A stretch of DNA of 64,000 nt from Aradus depressus (Eukaryota; Arthropoda; Insecta; Hemiptera; Aradidae), in contig OY759219.1 in assembly GCA_963662175.1 (NCBI GenBank), forward strand, positions 46,802,675 to 46,866,674, in the 5' to 3' direction. Positions 20,831-31,656 of the stretch are shown here, one piece after another (within the stretch, counting starts at the first letter, position 1; every line of letters starts with the position of its first letter). The position numbers and the translations under genes were made by a program. The notes under the pieces were generated by a model, which searched no databases, had not been told where the DNA came from, and saw only the letters and a program-made list of their open reading frames with translations.

Positions 20831-21212
20831 TTAGTAAATGTACTAATACCTTCTACAGCAGAAAAAATAGCGATATTGTTAGTAATTGTTAACACTCAAC
20901 ACCAGAGGAGGTTTAAGATCATTTATTTATCTTTTAAAAAATAACATTAATTTGATAACATTTGACTAGGCACTATAAAAATTTCGCGGTCGAAGAGCTG
21001 TGAAACCTGTTTGTACTCCAGTATTGGACAAATTGTAAGAGATTAATGCAATCGATTATATTAATGACTCAATCAATAGGCAATAAATTAAACTCAAAGA
21101 GGAAACTGAAAGGGACATTTTAAATAGAATTAATTATTTCGACAATACCTCACCCGGTTTGAGAGATCTATGCCGCAAACCTTGGCGTAGATAAATGAAT
21201 ATGAAGTACATA
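20831..21212. other. no gene seen
   Basis: AT-rich, no recognisable element. Confidence 0.4.
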
Positions 21213-22079
21213 TAAATGAATATGGCCCCCACCCCGCAACTCCCCCTTCCCTCAACCGATATCGCTGAAATTTGACTGGTCATGTCCGCAGTGGGTTTTA
21301 ATTTTAAATACGAAATTTGATGTTGATACATTCATTACATCGGCAGTTATTGGGATTTTTGAAAAGGGCCCCCACCCCGGAACTTCCCCCTTCCCTCAAC
21401 CGATATCGCTGAAATTTGACTGGTCATGTCCGCAGTGGATTTTAATTTTAAATACGAAATTTGATGTTGATACATTCATTACATCGGCAGTTATTGGGAT
21501 TTTTGAAAAGGGCCCCCACCCCGGAACTTCCCCCTTCCCTCAACCGATATCGCTGAAATTTGACTGGTCATGTCCGCAGTGGATTTTAATTTTAAATACG
21601 AAATTTGATGTTGATACATTCATTACATCGGCAGTTATTGGGATTTTTGAAAAGGGCCCCCACCACGGAACTCCCCCTTCCCTCAACCGATATCGCTGAA
21701 ATTTGACTGGTCATGTCCGCAGTGGATTTTAATTTTAAATACAAAATTTGATGTTGATACATTCATTACATCGGCAGTTATTGGGATTTTTGAAAAGGGC
21801 CCCCACCACGGAACTCCCCCTTCCCTCAACCGATATCGCTGAAATTTGACTGGTCATGTCCGCAGTGGATTTTAATTTTAAATACGAAATTTGATGTTGA
21901 TACATTCATTACATCGGCAGTTATTGGGATTTTTGAAAAGGGCCCCCACCACGGAACTCCCCCTTCCCTCAACCGATATCGCTGAAATTTGACTGGTCAT
22001 GTCCGCAGTGGATTTTAATTTTAAATACGAAATTTGATGTTGATAAATTCATTACATCGGCAGTTATTGAGTTTTTTGA
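21213..22079. repeat. 143-144-bp tandem array, six copies
   Basis: aaccgatatcgctgaaattt begins at 21254, 21398, 21542, 21685, 21828 and 21971, giving periods of 144, 144, 143, 143 and 143. The unit is the interior of family B (gatacattcattacatcgg, ttgggatttttgaa, cccccac). The first copy is the most diverged and the middle copies are nearly identical, which suggests recent expansion. Confidence 0.95.
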
Positions 22080-22281
22080 ATTGGGGGGGCGTGGTGCCCA
22101 GTGGTCCTAAACACTTACTAGCTGGGGTGTCTGCCGATGAAGGACTATAATCCTTATTTCATTTGAATAATTAAAAATTATAACATCATGAATGTACAGT
22201 CGAAGAATTGAATAAGATTCGAATGAGAGATACTAGGAAAAAAATGAAAGTTCCCCGGGCAACGCCAGGTATTACTGCTAG
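22080..22281 (+). mobile_element. Helitron 3' end fragment
   Basis: Shares the 3' end of the Helitrons at 50958 and 55892: gatgaaggactataatcctt, aattataacatcatgaatgt, and ccccgggcaacgccaggtat then tactgCTAG followed by T. The stretch gtggtgcccagtggtcctaa resembles one unit of their 66-bp array. The 143-bp array lies directly upstream and may be this Helitron's cargo. Confidence 0.75.
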
Positions 22282-22781
22282 TTACATAATAAAATAAACT
22301 TGTCTTGGGAGCTTAGTTTTTCATTATACATCAATATTCATCAGAAATCATATCATAAGTAATAAATTAAAGACATTTTTCTTGATTTCTATAACTTTAG
22401 TGAAAAATAATAATAAATCGTTGATCTTTTTAACATCTACTTTATCAAAAACTCTACAATCGATTCTAAGTCACTCAGTTTGCTTGATTTGTAAGATATT
22501 TGGTAGAAATGTTTGCCTCGGGATACTCAAAGATGGACAATAGAAGAAAAAGTGTAAAAGATGGTCCTTTTCTTCTAAAGTAACCTAGAGACACTTTGAG
22601 GGCAACACAACATCTCAATCATGCAAATATTATCAACGTTGTTGTGAAACATGAAATTACTGGATGTAAACTAATAAGAAAAAATAAACTAATTCAAATT
22701 ATAATAATAATAAAAAAAAGTAATTGTTTGAAAGACGATACAATGGAGTGTGTTTGAAACAAAGTTAAATTAAATTTGTAG
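22282..22781. other. no gene seen
   Basis: AT-rich, no element recognised. Confidence 0.4.
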
Positions 22782-22799
22782 ATACTTAAGAGGGCGCCG

Positions 22800-22839
22800 C
22801 ACAGTGGGCCAGATCCCAAATCTAGCTGGACAAAAGTCC
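22800..22839 (+). repeat. Transib left TIR, 23-RSS-like
   Basis: CACAGTG, then exactly 23 bases, then ACAAAAGTC. The vertebrate 23-RSS is CACAGTG-23-ACAAAAACC, so the heptamer is identical and the nonamer matches 7 of 9. Confidence 0.93.
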
Positions 22840-23335
22840 GAAAATGAAGTGAGCGATTTCGGGAAGAAAATAACCTGGTTCAACAAGTAGTATGTGAGGG
22901 AGAAATAAACAAAGGGAATTAGAGAGGACAAAGTCAATACAGCGCAGCGACGAAATAAACAAACCATGCAAACAGCTGTATTATCTAGGAGGCAGGTAGT
23001 TTGACTACATCACTTACCTGCGAGTGTCACTTCCGAACATTACTGATCTCTTCTTCATTATTCTTCCATGGAAGGCATTCAAAAAGTTAAGTCTTAGCAA
23101 TTTTTGTTTTGTCTTAAGTCAATCACAAAGTGTTGGAAGGGCCACAAGAATAGTGCACGTTTGAAAAAAAAAAAGTTCGTTCTAGTTCATATGGGCGTAA
23201 CTTTTTTCGTACCTCTCGGTACCTCGTAAACGTTCATTATTCTTGTTCGTTGACTAATAGATAATAGGATGGCACTAAATTTAACGACCCGTTTTTTTTT
23301 TTTAACTAATGTTATTTGTAACTGCAGGTGTGAAA

Positions 23336-24045
23336 ATGTCTATATGCAGAAGGGAGTTGTACGATGTGTTCAGAGCCAGCAATCGTTCTATTGGAAATAC
23401 CCTCGAACAAATTACATTACTTTTTGACTATACGAAGAAAAAATGTGGACTCGGCAGCTATTGATACGCCAAAGAAAGGAGGTGGCAATACAAATGATGG
23501 CAATGCAGCTCGAAGGTTTTTCCAAAATCCTTCCTTAACAGCTGAAATTACTGGCGTGGATGACGAATTAATGGAAAGGTTTAGCATACTCCTACAGGCT
23601 TCGTCATCAGGGTATGATATTTATTTGGAAGCCTTTGAAACTTTCCCTGCTGAAACTGCTCGTATGATGAACGTCTTGCTGCATGATTGGTACACCATGC
23701 CTATCAGTGCTCATAAAATACTTATATATGGGAGTGTTCTTATCAAACATTTTCTAATACCTTCGGACAGCTGGCCGAAGACGTTCAAGAAAGCCAACAT
23801 AAGGAGATAAAAACGTTCAGGAAACATTTTTCTAGAAAAATGAAATGGATCGATTTTCTACTAACACAACCTGCTCATTTTGTCTGATCCTTTTATTGGC
23901 TCCCTCAGACCACTGCCTACCAAAAAAACTGATTAGTGAAAAAGTAAGTCAGTTACTCTTAATTTCAACAACGACTTCGGCAGAAATTAGCAGTGAAGAC
24001 AACAATTCCGTTAGTGATTTTGGTTTGAGCGACTTGTCGCTCTAA
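23336..24045 (+). pseudogene. Transib transposase (RAG1-related) C-terminal part
   Basis: Read in several frames. 23336-23464: MSICRRELYDVF and NTLEQITLLFDYTKKKCGLG. 23470-23760: NTNDGNAARRFFQNPS, EITGVDDELMERFSILLQAS, PAETARMMNVLLHDWYTMPI, AHKILIYGSVLIKHFL. After a frameshift: FGQLAEDVQESQHKEIKTFR, KHFSRK. A third frame ends PSDHCLPKKLISEKVSQLL and SSEDNNSVSDFGLSDLSL. The order GNxAR, HK.LI.G...I, then E..xxK..FR..xxR corresponds to the end of RAG1, where the last catalytic Glu lies. The Glu of VQESQHK (about 23790) is the likely equivalent. Frameshifts and the missing N-terminal half make it nonfunctional. An unshifted copy would cut and paste DNA at the RSS-like ends. Confidence 0.85.
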
Positions 24046-24158
24046 TTATAATAATTCAAAAAGTAATTGACCAACCATAGAGTTATTCGTTATTTTCCTG
24101 CCTTTTTATGCCCTTCTGAATGATTGAAAAGTAATAATTTATCTGTAACTTATTCACA

Positions 24159-24198
24159 GGACTTTTGACCCGCTAGATTCGGGATCTGGCCCACTGTG
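24159..24198 (-). repeat. Transib right TIR, 23-RSS-like
   Basis: On the minus strand: CACAGTG, 23 bases, TCAAAAGTC. It differs from the left end at three to four positions within 40 bp. Both ends have a 23-base spacer. Confidence 0.93.
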
Positions 24199-24595
24199 CG
24201 CCGGTAGCTCAGTGGTATACGTGCTTGTCTTCTGAGCTCAAGATCGTGGGTTCGAAACCCGACCGAGTTTATTATTAGTTTATTTTATCTGGAGGGTAAA
24301 ATAAACTTAAGCACGTTGTCCTTCTGATGGGACGTTAAGCGATGGTCTCGAGCCTGTACGATGTCAGGTACTCGTTAAAGACCCCTACCCTAGGTGAATA
24401 AAAATTTAGGGTAGGCAAAATTGAGGACTCCCACAGTAGTGGTAGGGCTCATGTCCACCAGAGTGACGAAAGAGGGCTCTGGTAGTAGGCGATATGACCT
24501 CGAAGTTAAAGCCCGGGCATGAGTCATACTTAAATAAAAAAGAAATAAATATTAAAGGTATTTAAATTTCTATAAAAATAAAAGAAAACTTAAAG

Positions 24596-24650
24596 AAATC
24601 AAATCAAATCAAATCAAATCAAATCAAATCAAATCAAATCAAATCAAATC
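24596..24650. repeat. (AAATC)n microsatellite, 11 copies
   Basis: Perfect pentanucleotide repeat close to the 3' end of the SINE copy. Confidence 0.97.
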
Positions 24651-25539
24651 ATGTGGATAACAACAAATGAAATGTAAGCCTAACCTAAGGGTGTTCAATG
24701 TGAGAAAGTGCTCACTCGGGTACCGGGCATTTGCCCTAAACGAAAACAACTATCTGGTTCTCATTGTTGAATTTCGCATTTCTTCCATATTTATTATAAA
24801 TCTTTGCCACTATCAATGGATATTATCAACTATCGATATATCGTTGATGGAGCTTGCGGCTATCACAGACCCCCCCGGGCCCCGCGGCACGCTAACTCCC
24901 CCCCTCCCGCTTACAGATCTCTTATAATGATTAACTTCTCGCGTGAGCCAAGGTCACTCAGAGCTACCACCATCATACTAAACCTTTGTCAAAATTTAAT
25001 CTAAACGACTACCTTCACAATATCAAAATCTGATGTGGCCAACGCATGACTTACAAAGAGGGGGGGGGGAGTGGTCGATTTTCTATTATCGTGTTCATGT
25101 TAAATTTAAAATTTTGTAGCAGTTAAAGAAAAAAAAATGTTGATTTGGAGAAGGTTAACAAAAATTACTAGAAAGAACACATTTATAGAACTGCCTCAGC
25201 ACTTTCTATTTTTAACTTACTTTTTTTTTTCAAAAACAATTTTTTTTTAAACACAAATTACTCAAAAATAACGAATGGTAACATAATTATTGTAGATTAG
25301 TCAGTATTGTTTCGTCAATGGCGTTAAACGAGTTGTATAAATTAAATTTTAACAAATAAAATTAACATAAAAACAAAAATGATCTATTTTCAAACAATTC
25401 GAACTCAGAAATAATGTGACAATTGTTGAGTATTTTCAAGGCAAAACGATCTCCAAGGTGTGAATTAGATACCTCTCTTTGTCAAAGGAATCATCTTCCC
25501 AACTTCTCAAAACAAATTGATACAACAAAAAAGTCTTCA
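24651..25539. other. no gene seen
   Basis: Short frames at 24667-25004 overlap a C-rich patch and show no family motif. Confidence 0.4.
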
Positions 25540-25811
25540 CCGGCAAAGTACTTCCCCAGAACGAATTAATCAATTAACTTTTCAAAAAAATTCAACAGTT
25601 GACTTACATAGGGGCTCCTAAGTCCTCATACTAAATGTCATGTCGATACAGTCATTACACCGGCAATTATTGGGGTTTTTGAATTGACCCTCCGATTCCA
25701 CCTTTCCCTTTGGCCGATTTAGCTCAAAATCGATAGGTGTTGTCCTTATGAAGTTTTGGTTACAAAATTTTTTGTCGATACATTCATTCCCCCCCCCCCC
25801 CCCCCCCCCCC
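25540..25811 (+). repeat. family-B repeat ending in a poly-C tract
   Basis: cggcaaagtacttccccaga, ttgacttacataggggctcc, gtcattacaccggcaattat and gccgatttagctcaaaa are the family landmarks. The copy breaks at tcgatacattcatt, followed by 23 C. Confidence 0.7.
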
Positions 25812-26029
25812 TTCAGAAGTTCTGCGTACGGCCTAATGTAACTATAATGTGAAAAATAACTAACATATTTCAGATATATGTATTCAGCTAATTTGAAACC
25901 TTGTATCGATATATGAAAACATGAGAGAATTTCCGTTTGCTGTGGGAAGGAAAAACACTCCATTTACGGATGTTCTGAATACCGAATTCTTAATATCATG
26001 AAAAAATGGACCATGGTCAGTTATAGCAT

Positions 26030-26500
26030 CAAAGGGATAATCACTGGTAATGTACTTCCCCACCAAGAATTAATCAATTATGTTTTCGCTCTCCCTCCAA
26101 AACTAATCGACAGTTTGACATATAAATCGATAGTTGACAGATAAGGGATTTCTGAATCCTCAATGTCGCTGCCTGTGAACACGATAATTCCCAATAGAAT
26201 GAACATTGACTCGTAATTTTACATTTGTTTCCAGAACTCCCATAAAGATGACACATATCAGTTTTCAGCGGAATCGGAAGAAGGAAAGGGGATCAGAGGG
26301 AAGGCTCAACTCAAAAACCCCAATAAATACCAATGTAATGAATGTATCGACACAAAATGTATTATGAAGATTCAGAAGCTCATATGTAAGTCAACTATTC
26401 ATTTTAAGCCCTAACGGTCGATTGTTTTTTTTTAGGGAGAGCTGAAACTTAATTGATTAATTCGAACTGGGAAAGTACATTGTCAGTGATTCACGGACGA
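26030..26500. repeat. two family-B fragments in opposite orientation
   Basis: Plus-strand 5' part at 26039-26160 (gtacttccccaccaagaatt, ttttcgctctccctcc). Minus-strand 5' part at 26258-26500, closing ttgattaattcgaactggga and agtacattgtcagtgattca. Head-to-head placement makes a loose inverted repeat. Confidence 0.65.
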
Positions 26501-27819
26501 ATGTCGTCCTTTTAATGCTAAAATTGGTCATTTTTTTCTACATGGTTTCAGGGGAGTTATGTGATCGGTCAGAAGTGGATTAACTTGGAACTGATCGATT
26601 ATATAATTATATATTTCATATAGTTGAGGAAGTAAAAGTATCGATACCAAACCTACCCCAATATGAAACTAAAGTATCGATATTATATGTATCGATGGAA
26701 GCCTAGCCGTGACTAGAGTACAACGATAGGGTGCCGGTCCGACCACCCACTAACCTACTTCGCCGACTATGCAGATCTAGTAGCAATGTTCCGACCTGTC
26801 TGTCCCACATACATATTCTACCCGAATATCTTTTTGCAAATTTAAATAGGAAATTTAGCACTTAATACTAATAGCACCTTGTTAATATTTATCTTCCTTG
26901 GCCTTCTTATCTTAGAGCTAAAAACGATAATGCTATTCTTCATCGTTAGTAACGCTAATAACCTTAAAACATTATTGAAGGCATTTAGTTGTTCGTTCCT
27001 ACTGAAAAATTCGTTTTCTTTGAAGGGAAATTACCTATAATGAGTAGGCGTCGGGGCAAACATGCAGCGTCGGGGCAAACAGGCAGCGTTTACCTTTCTG
27101 TAAAATATTGAAATTATTATTTTTTAATTATAATTTATTATAAATTGTGTTATTGTGTTAATAATATTTTTTATTTATAATATGTAGTTTTGAATTTATG
27201 AGAAAAATATCAGCACACAGAACACATTTTTTTGACGTGAAAACGTCTATTCGCTCGTTAAGCACAGTGATAGCCGGTCAAACTTCCTTGTGTTAAAAAA
27301 TACAGTCAGATTTCAATCGATAATAACTACGAGACTAATAATGCGATAACAATGATTGCGTTGCAAATTAGCGTTGTGTAAAATTGGAAATTAGTGTAGC
27401 GTGATAACGCGTTTAGATAGAACGTTGATTCGGGTGTCATTGTAAAGAGCTTGAGGAGTTTTTTTTTCAGTTTTGGATTTAGGAGGTTGAAAGCATTGAA
27501 TTGATAGCAACAACTCAACATCGATTTCATAAATTCTCCTTCGAATATAGCTGGAGACGTAATAAGGAGCCTTTCCAACTCAGGAACAGATGGGAGCTGG
27601 ATGAGTGGCTGGTCCTTGAACCAACTCCTTGCAGCCACTTGCCAACAAATACCCACCTTCCCTGTCTCTTTGTGTGTAGCTCATGAGTCAGGGACAGGAA
27701 GTTGAGACAAAAATGGTCACGTAACTATATCAAGAATGGACTAACTGCCTCTTGTATTATCATATATTTATTTTTAAAGTTCCGTAGTTGAAAACTGAAA
27801 ACGGTACTTGAACAGGTAG
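26501..27819. other. no gene assigned; 109-codon frame 27327-27656 (minus)
   Basis: The minus frame reads WQVAARSWFKDQP, ELERLLITSPAIFEGEF and ends in a hydrophobic stretch (LICNAIIVIALLVS). I recognise no domain and cannot say whether it is coding. A short duplicated gcgtcggggcaaac lies near 27050-27080. Confidence 0.3.
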
Positions 27820-28071
27820 GGCTTTAATATACGTTCAGACGTAACAGCTTCAATATACGTTCAGACGTGACAGCTTCAATATACGTTCAGACGTAACAGC
27901 TTCAATATACGTTCAGACGTGACAGCTTCAATATACGTTCAGACGTGACAGCTTTAATATACGTTCAGACGTAACAGCTTCAATATACGTTCAGACGTGA
28001 CAGCTTCAATATACGTTCAGACGTAACAGCTTCAATATACGTTCAGACGTGACAGCTTCAATTACAATTTA
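27820..28071. repeat. 26-bp minisatellite, nine copies
   Basis: cgttcagacgt starts every 26 bases from 27832 to 28040. GTAAC and GTGAC versions nearly alternate, and the rarer ctttaat spacer appears before the first unit and again five units later. This suggests growth by duplication of a five-unit block of about 130 bp. Confidence 0.95.
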
Positions 28072-28439
28072 TATGTTTGATTTGATGAGCATATTCACCA
28101 TCATCTTATGGTTTTTTTTTCTATTTTGTTGCAGAAACAAACTCGAAGGGTGTTCTCGGTGAAATTCTTCGGCTGAATTACACAAATACACAGGATGAAG
28201 AAGAGTATAAAGATTACAGAATTGACGTGATTTCGTTCCTTTATATTATAATTTCATAAATTACTGACAACTCAGGCTTAATTTCTATCATCAAATTTAC
28301 TTATGTTTTTTTATAGTCTATTGTAATTATTTAAAAAAAATGTAATATTCTTGAGTCACTTAGATATTTCATTTAGAACATTTTGTTTTTATTATACTGT
28401 GAAACCTCCCTTGGAAGGATATTTGGTCCGCACAAGAGC
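28072..28439. other. no gene seen
   Basis: AT-rich, no motif. Confidence 0.45.
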
Positions 28440-28675
28440 CTCATGCTCGGGCTTTAACTGCAAGATCATATCGCCTACTACCAGAGCGCTCTGGTGGACT
28501 TGAGCCCGACTCTACTCTACTTGGAGTCTAAAATTTTGCCTACTCTAAATTTTTATTCTTTTATTTTAGGGTAGGGGTCTTTAACGAGTACCTGACATCG
28601 TTCAGGCTCGGGAACATCACTTAACGTCCCATCCGAAGGACGGCGTACTTAAGTTTATTTTACCTCCCAGATAAT
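28440..28675 (-). mobile_element. SINE-1, head missing
   Basis: Minus-strand body from tcatgctcgggctttaac to ttttacctcccagataa; one block is duplicated (tttttattcttttatttt). The tRNA-like head is lost. Confidence 0.85.
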
Positions 28676-28940
28676 ACCGCCCTCTCATTAAAATGATATA
28701 TTTCCTAGGTATTTTTTTTATTTTTTTTTTCCTTCTTTTCTTGGCCTTAGCTTTTCACCATAGCCATTCTATGTAATATTAAATTTAGACTTACTAGGTA
28801 TTTTTACTGAACATTATTAAACTTATAAAAAAATACAAAATAACAAAAAATGATGTTTTATATTAACAATTCTTTTAACAAAAAAACTACCTGAGCTTTA
28901 TTTTATGATAATAACTTTCAAATACTTAATTAGAACAGGA

Positions 28941-29035
28941 ATAAATATCAAATAAATATCAAATAAATATCAAATAAATATCAAATAAATATCAAATAAA
29001 TATCAAATAAATATCAAATAAATATCAAATAAATA
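28941..29035. repeat. 11-bp minisatellite (AAATAAATATC)n
   Basis: Eight to nine near-perfect 11-base units. Confidence 0.95.
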
Positions 29036-29079
29036 AACTTTATTAAATCATACAAATGTTTTTCTATGAATTTCTCTAT

Positions 29080-29400
29080 ATATAAAATTTCGTATAGATA
29101 TATTCATTCTATCGGGAGTTATCGTGTTCAAAAAAACCATAAACAGGGGGTCTTTAACGAGTACCTGACATCAGTACAGGCTCGGGAACATCACTTAACG
29201 TCCCAACCGAAGGACGGCGTACTTAAGTTTATTTTACCTCCCAGATAAAATAAACTAAAAGCCTGGGGCCGGGTTTCGAACCCGCGAACTTCAGCTCAGT
29301 AAGCAAGCTATGTTTAATATTTTAGTTATTAATTAACTTTTCTGATATATTATTTTGAGTTGGGGAATTACATTGTGATTCACCGACTAATTTTTGTTGT
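29080..29400. repeat. family-B pieces flanking a SINE-1 fragment
   Basis: 29080-29140 is the family-B 3' interior (gatatattcattctatcggg, agttatcgtgttca). 29145-29310 is minus-strand SINE-1 including box B (complement of gggtttcgaacccgcg) and the start of the head. 29340-29390 is a minus-strand family-B 5' end (ttggggaattacattgtgat then tcaccgac). Confidence 0.65.
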
Positions 29401-29939
29401 TGGGAGAGAATGAGATCGTAAACTGAGATAAGAACAGTTTGTATTATATGATCCAGATAGGGTTAGTGGAGCCGAGATGACGAAGAGGCTCCATTACTGG
29501 AGAGGAGGATGATGAATGAACTCCAGCCTGGCCTCCAGCTTCAACGAGTTTACCCCCCTCTGTAAGTAAGTAGTCGAAATGGGCAAACCACTATTTGTAT
29601 GTAGCTGCTACCAGCTTTTACTGCGACTTCTAAATAACTGTTATAAATATGTGAAACAACCGTTATTTTATGAAACTGTGAGTGGAACAACGGAAGTACA
29701 TATTTGTTATGGACAGACTTGTCTTTCCTTCTTTACATTTAACTCAGCAGACTATAGCTAGACTCAGATTTACACCAATTTTTGTATACATTACATAATA
29801 ATAAGGACAGGACAGACTCCTTTTGTCTCTGGTTATGATCCAGCAACCAGCTTAATAATATATTAATAACCGAGTGTATTTTATTCACTTAAAATTAATG
29901 AAGGAAAAACAACTTGTTTACAAAAAGCATTACCCCAGA
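29401..29939. other. no gene seen
   Basis: The 60-codon frame at 29579-29761 has no recognisable content. Confidence 0.4.
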
Positions 29940-30367
29940 AAGTAGAAAATTTGGACTGGACCGATACAGTAAAATACTTTGGTGTTCTTCTCGACAGACG
30001 ACTGACCTTGAGGCAACACATCAGGCAGAAAGGAAATACTGTAAGTGGACTTGTGTTCTCCTTATTGCCGTTACTCCACAGAAAGGCAGCCCTTAATCTG
30101 ACCAATAGACACCTCATATACAAGCTTCTGTTGCGGCCAGTGATAACGTATGCATGCCCAGTGTGGGTCGGTCTTGCAAGCAATACCAACTTGAGAACTC
30201 TTCAAGTGAACCAAAACAAATGCCTTCGATTGGTCGGTAGCTACTCGAGGGACACCTCCATCCTCCAGATCCATGAACACCTAAATGTTGAGCTCCTACT
30301 GGACTACACAATAAATTTCAGTAATAACTTTTCACTAAGTGTGACACAAATCAAAACGTTTTGGTAA
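29940..30367 (+). pseudogene. Jockey-type LINE ORF2, C-terminal part of RT
   Basis: Open for about 138 codons: DWTDTVKYFGVLLDRRLTLR, LLPLLHRKAALNLTNRHLIY, LLRPVITYACPVWVGLA, TLQVNQNKCLRLVGSYSRDT. These are the conserved post-palm and thumb motifs of Jockey RTs (VKYLGV.LD, YACPVW, QNK.LR). The catalytic YADD part is upstream and missing, so the copy is 5'-truncated at the DNA level. It ends at TAA after a short diverged tail. The frame is clean, which suggests this fragment is younger than the relic at 5.8 kb. Confidence 0.9.
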
Positions 30368-30654
30368 GGAAATTGGGAAAACTCAGGGAGGGAAACACAA
30401 AAATATCCGTTCACGATTTTAAATTATAATCTCTGTTTTTGAATGTTTATTAATTTATTTTCTATTCATTTCTGTTACTTTGTATTTTTCTTTTATTTTG
30501 TCTTCAAGAGTTTTTTTAAATTTAAAACTCAACTCAACTGAATAAAATATAAAATAAGACTACAGACTTCTTGTCAATACTGAATTTTTTTTTTATCTTA
30601 CTTTTCAACTAAGATGAGGAATATTCTTTTATTAATTTTTTAAGAAGGAAGAGA

Positions 30655-30860
30655 GATGAGGCTTGTGGTTGATAAAAACAATCTTGTACAATTCCTGCCA
30701 AGCTTTCTGCACTAAGTGTGCCTTCTTCAGGGCCTTATTGACACATATACATTATCAGTGAGGTTATATGAGCTACAATTAAGTAACGATATAACACTAA
30801 AAATAAATGTGACTAAATAACAACCTACATCATGAGCGAATATAACTTTAAAATTATTTC
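30655..30860 (-). mobile_element. retroelement tail unit, inverted copy
   Basis: Reverse complement of 32205-32400 and in part of 31230-31370. On the minus strand it carries CTGAAGA, a GCAC/GTGC stem and GAAAGC, followed by ttggcaggaattgtacaag. See the hammerhead-like finding. Confidence 0.65.
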
Positions 30861-30924
30861 CACTATAATAAAACTGTTGTTTGGTTATAATTCTGTTTAT
30901 TTCGTTATGTTGTAAATTATTTTT

Positions 30925-31146
30925 TTTATTTTTATTTATTTATTATTTTTTTTTGGCTTTATGTACGATGCATATTAGCCATGTCAATGTGTTATATATA
31001 ATTATTATTTAAGACATCCATGGCCCCGGGAGGGAATTCTATCTACGAAATAAAACTCACTCCCGGACGGGATTCGAACCCACAAACCATGGTGAGACCA
31101 TGCGACCAAAGCCCTACGCTCTAGCCCGCACGGCCACCATGGCCCC
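30925..31146 (-). mobile_element. tRNA-derived SINE-2 with LINE-like 3' tail
   Basis: On the minus strand it starts gggggccatggtggccgtgc. A box A-like part follows (TGGCCGTGCGGGC), then a region with a long variable arm, box B GGTTCGAATCC, a body (gagtgagttttatttcg; aattccctcccggggcc) and an end with TGGCTAATATGC, CATAAAGCC and an A-rich tail. The tail matches the 3' end of the I-type LINE at 43.0 kb. It is unrelated to SINE-1 in body and head. Confidence 0.8.
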
Positions 31147-31229
31147 CACAAACAAACAAACAAATGTAAAGTCGTCTAAGGGTTCTTCTTGTCATTTCTT
31201 CATTTACTTCAGCACAGTTGGATTCATCG

Positions 31230-31370
31230 CCGCGTTGGATAACGCCTATTTTAAAGTTATATTCGCTCATGATGTAGGTTGTTATTTAGTCACATTTATT
31301 TTTAGTGTTATATCGTTACTTAATTGTAGCTCATATAACCTTACTGATAATGTGTATATGTATATACAGT
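31230..31370 (+). repeat. retroelement tail unit, partial
   Basis: gttatttagtcacatttatt, agtgttatatcgttacttaa and ttgtagctcatataac are shared with 32205-32300 (direct) and 30760-30860 (inverted). Confidence 0.7.
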
Positions 31371-31656
31371 GGCTCAAAAAAGTATAGGCAATTTAATTTT
31401 TGTAGGTTTTAATCTTGTAACAAAATAAAAAACAAAACAAAAAGCTTTTTAAAAGAAAACATTTATTATGATAAAGACTTAAACATTTTTTTTTATTTTT
31501 TAAAATTTTTTATTGACAACAGCTCAATTACGAACTATACTGTCATGTGAAAACAACAAGATATCAGGAATAAAAATTATAAGTAAAGTAATGAATTATA
31601 AAGAAAGAAAAAAAAGAAGGAAAAAAAAAAAAAAAAGTTTACAGATTGTAAATAAA

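Larger units (their letters stand above)
22800..24198 (+). mobile_element. Transib DNA transposon, internally shortened
   Basis: 1399 bp with inverted ends of about 40 bp, both beginning CACAGTG, flanked by the 5-bp GC-rich duplication CGCCG (22795-22799 and 24199-24203). CACWRTG ends and 5-bp GC-rich duplications are diagnostic of Transib, the family from which RAG1 and the V(D)J signals descend. The coding part matches the C-terminal part of Transib/RAG1 transposases (next entry). Full-length Transibs are about 3 kb, so the N-terminal half is missing. Confidence 0.92.
22790..24525 (+). mobile_element. SINE-1 interrupted by Transib
   Basis: The SINE head gagggcgccg (22790-22799) is separated from its continuation gtagctcagtggtatacg (24204 on) by a DNA transposon. 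The SINE's outer target duplication is ATACTTAA (22782-22789 and 24526-24533). Box B is intact (ggttcgaaaccc). Joined, the SINE is about 330 bp. Transib therefore arrived after this SINE. Confidence 0.92.

Noticed and set aside
27327..27656. 109-codon frame as a membrane protein
   Set aside because: One hydrophobic end only, no homologous motif, and an equally long shadow on the other strand. Kept only as an unassigned note.
31100..31387. 95-codon plus frame
   Set aside because: Runs antisense through SINE-2 and into a retroelement tail.
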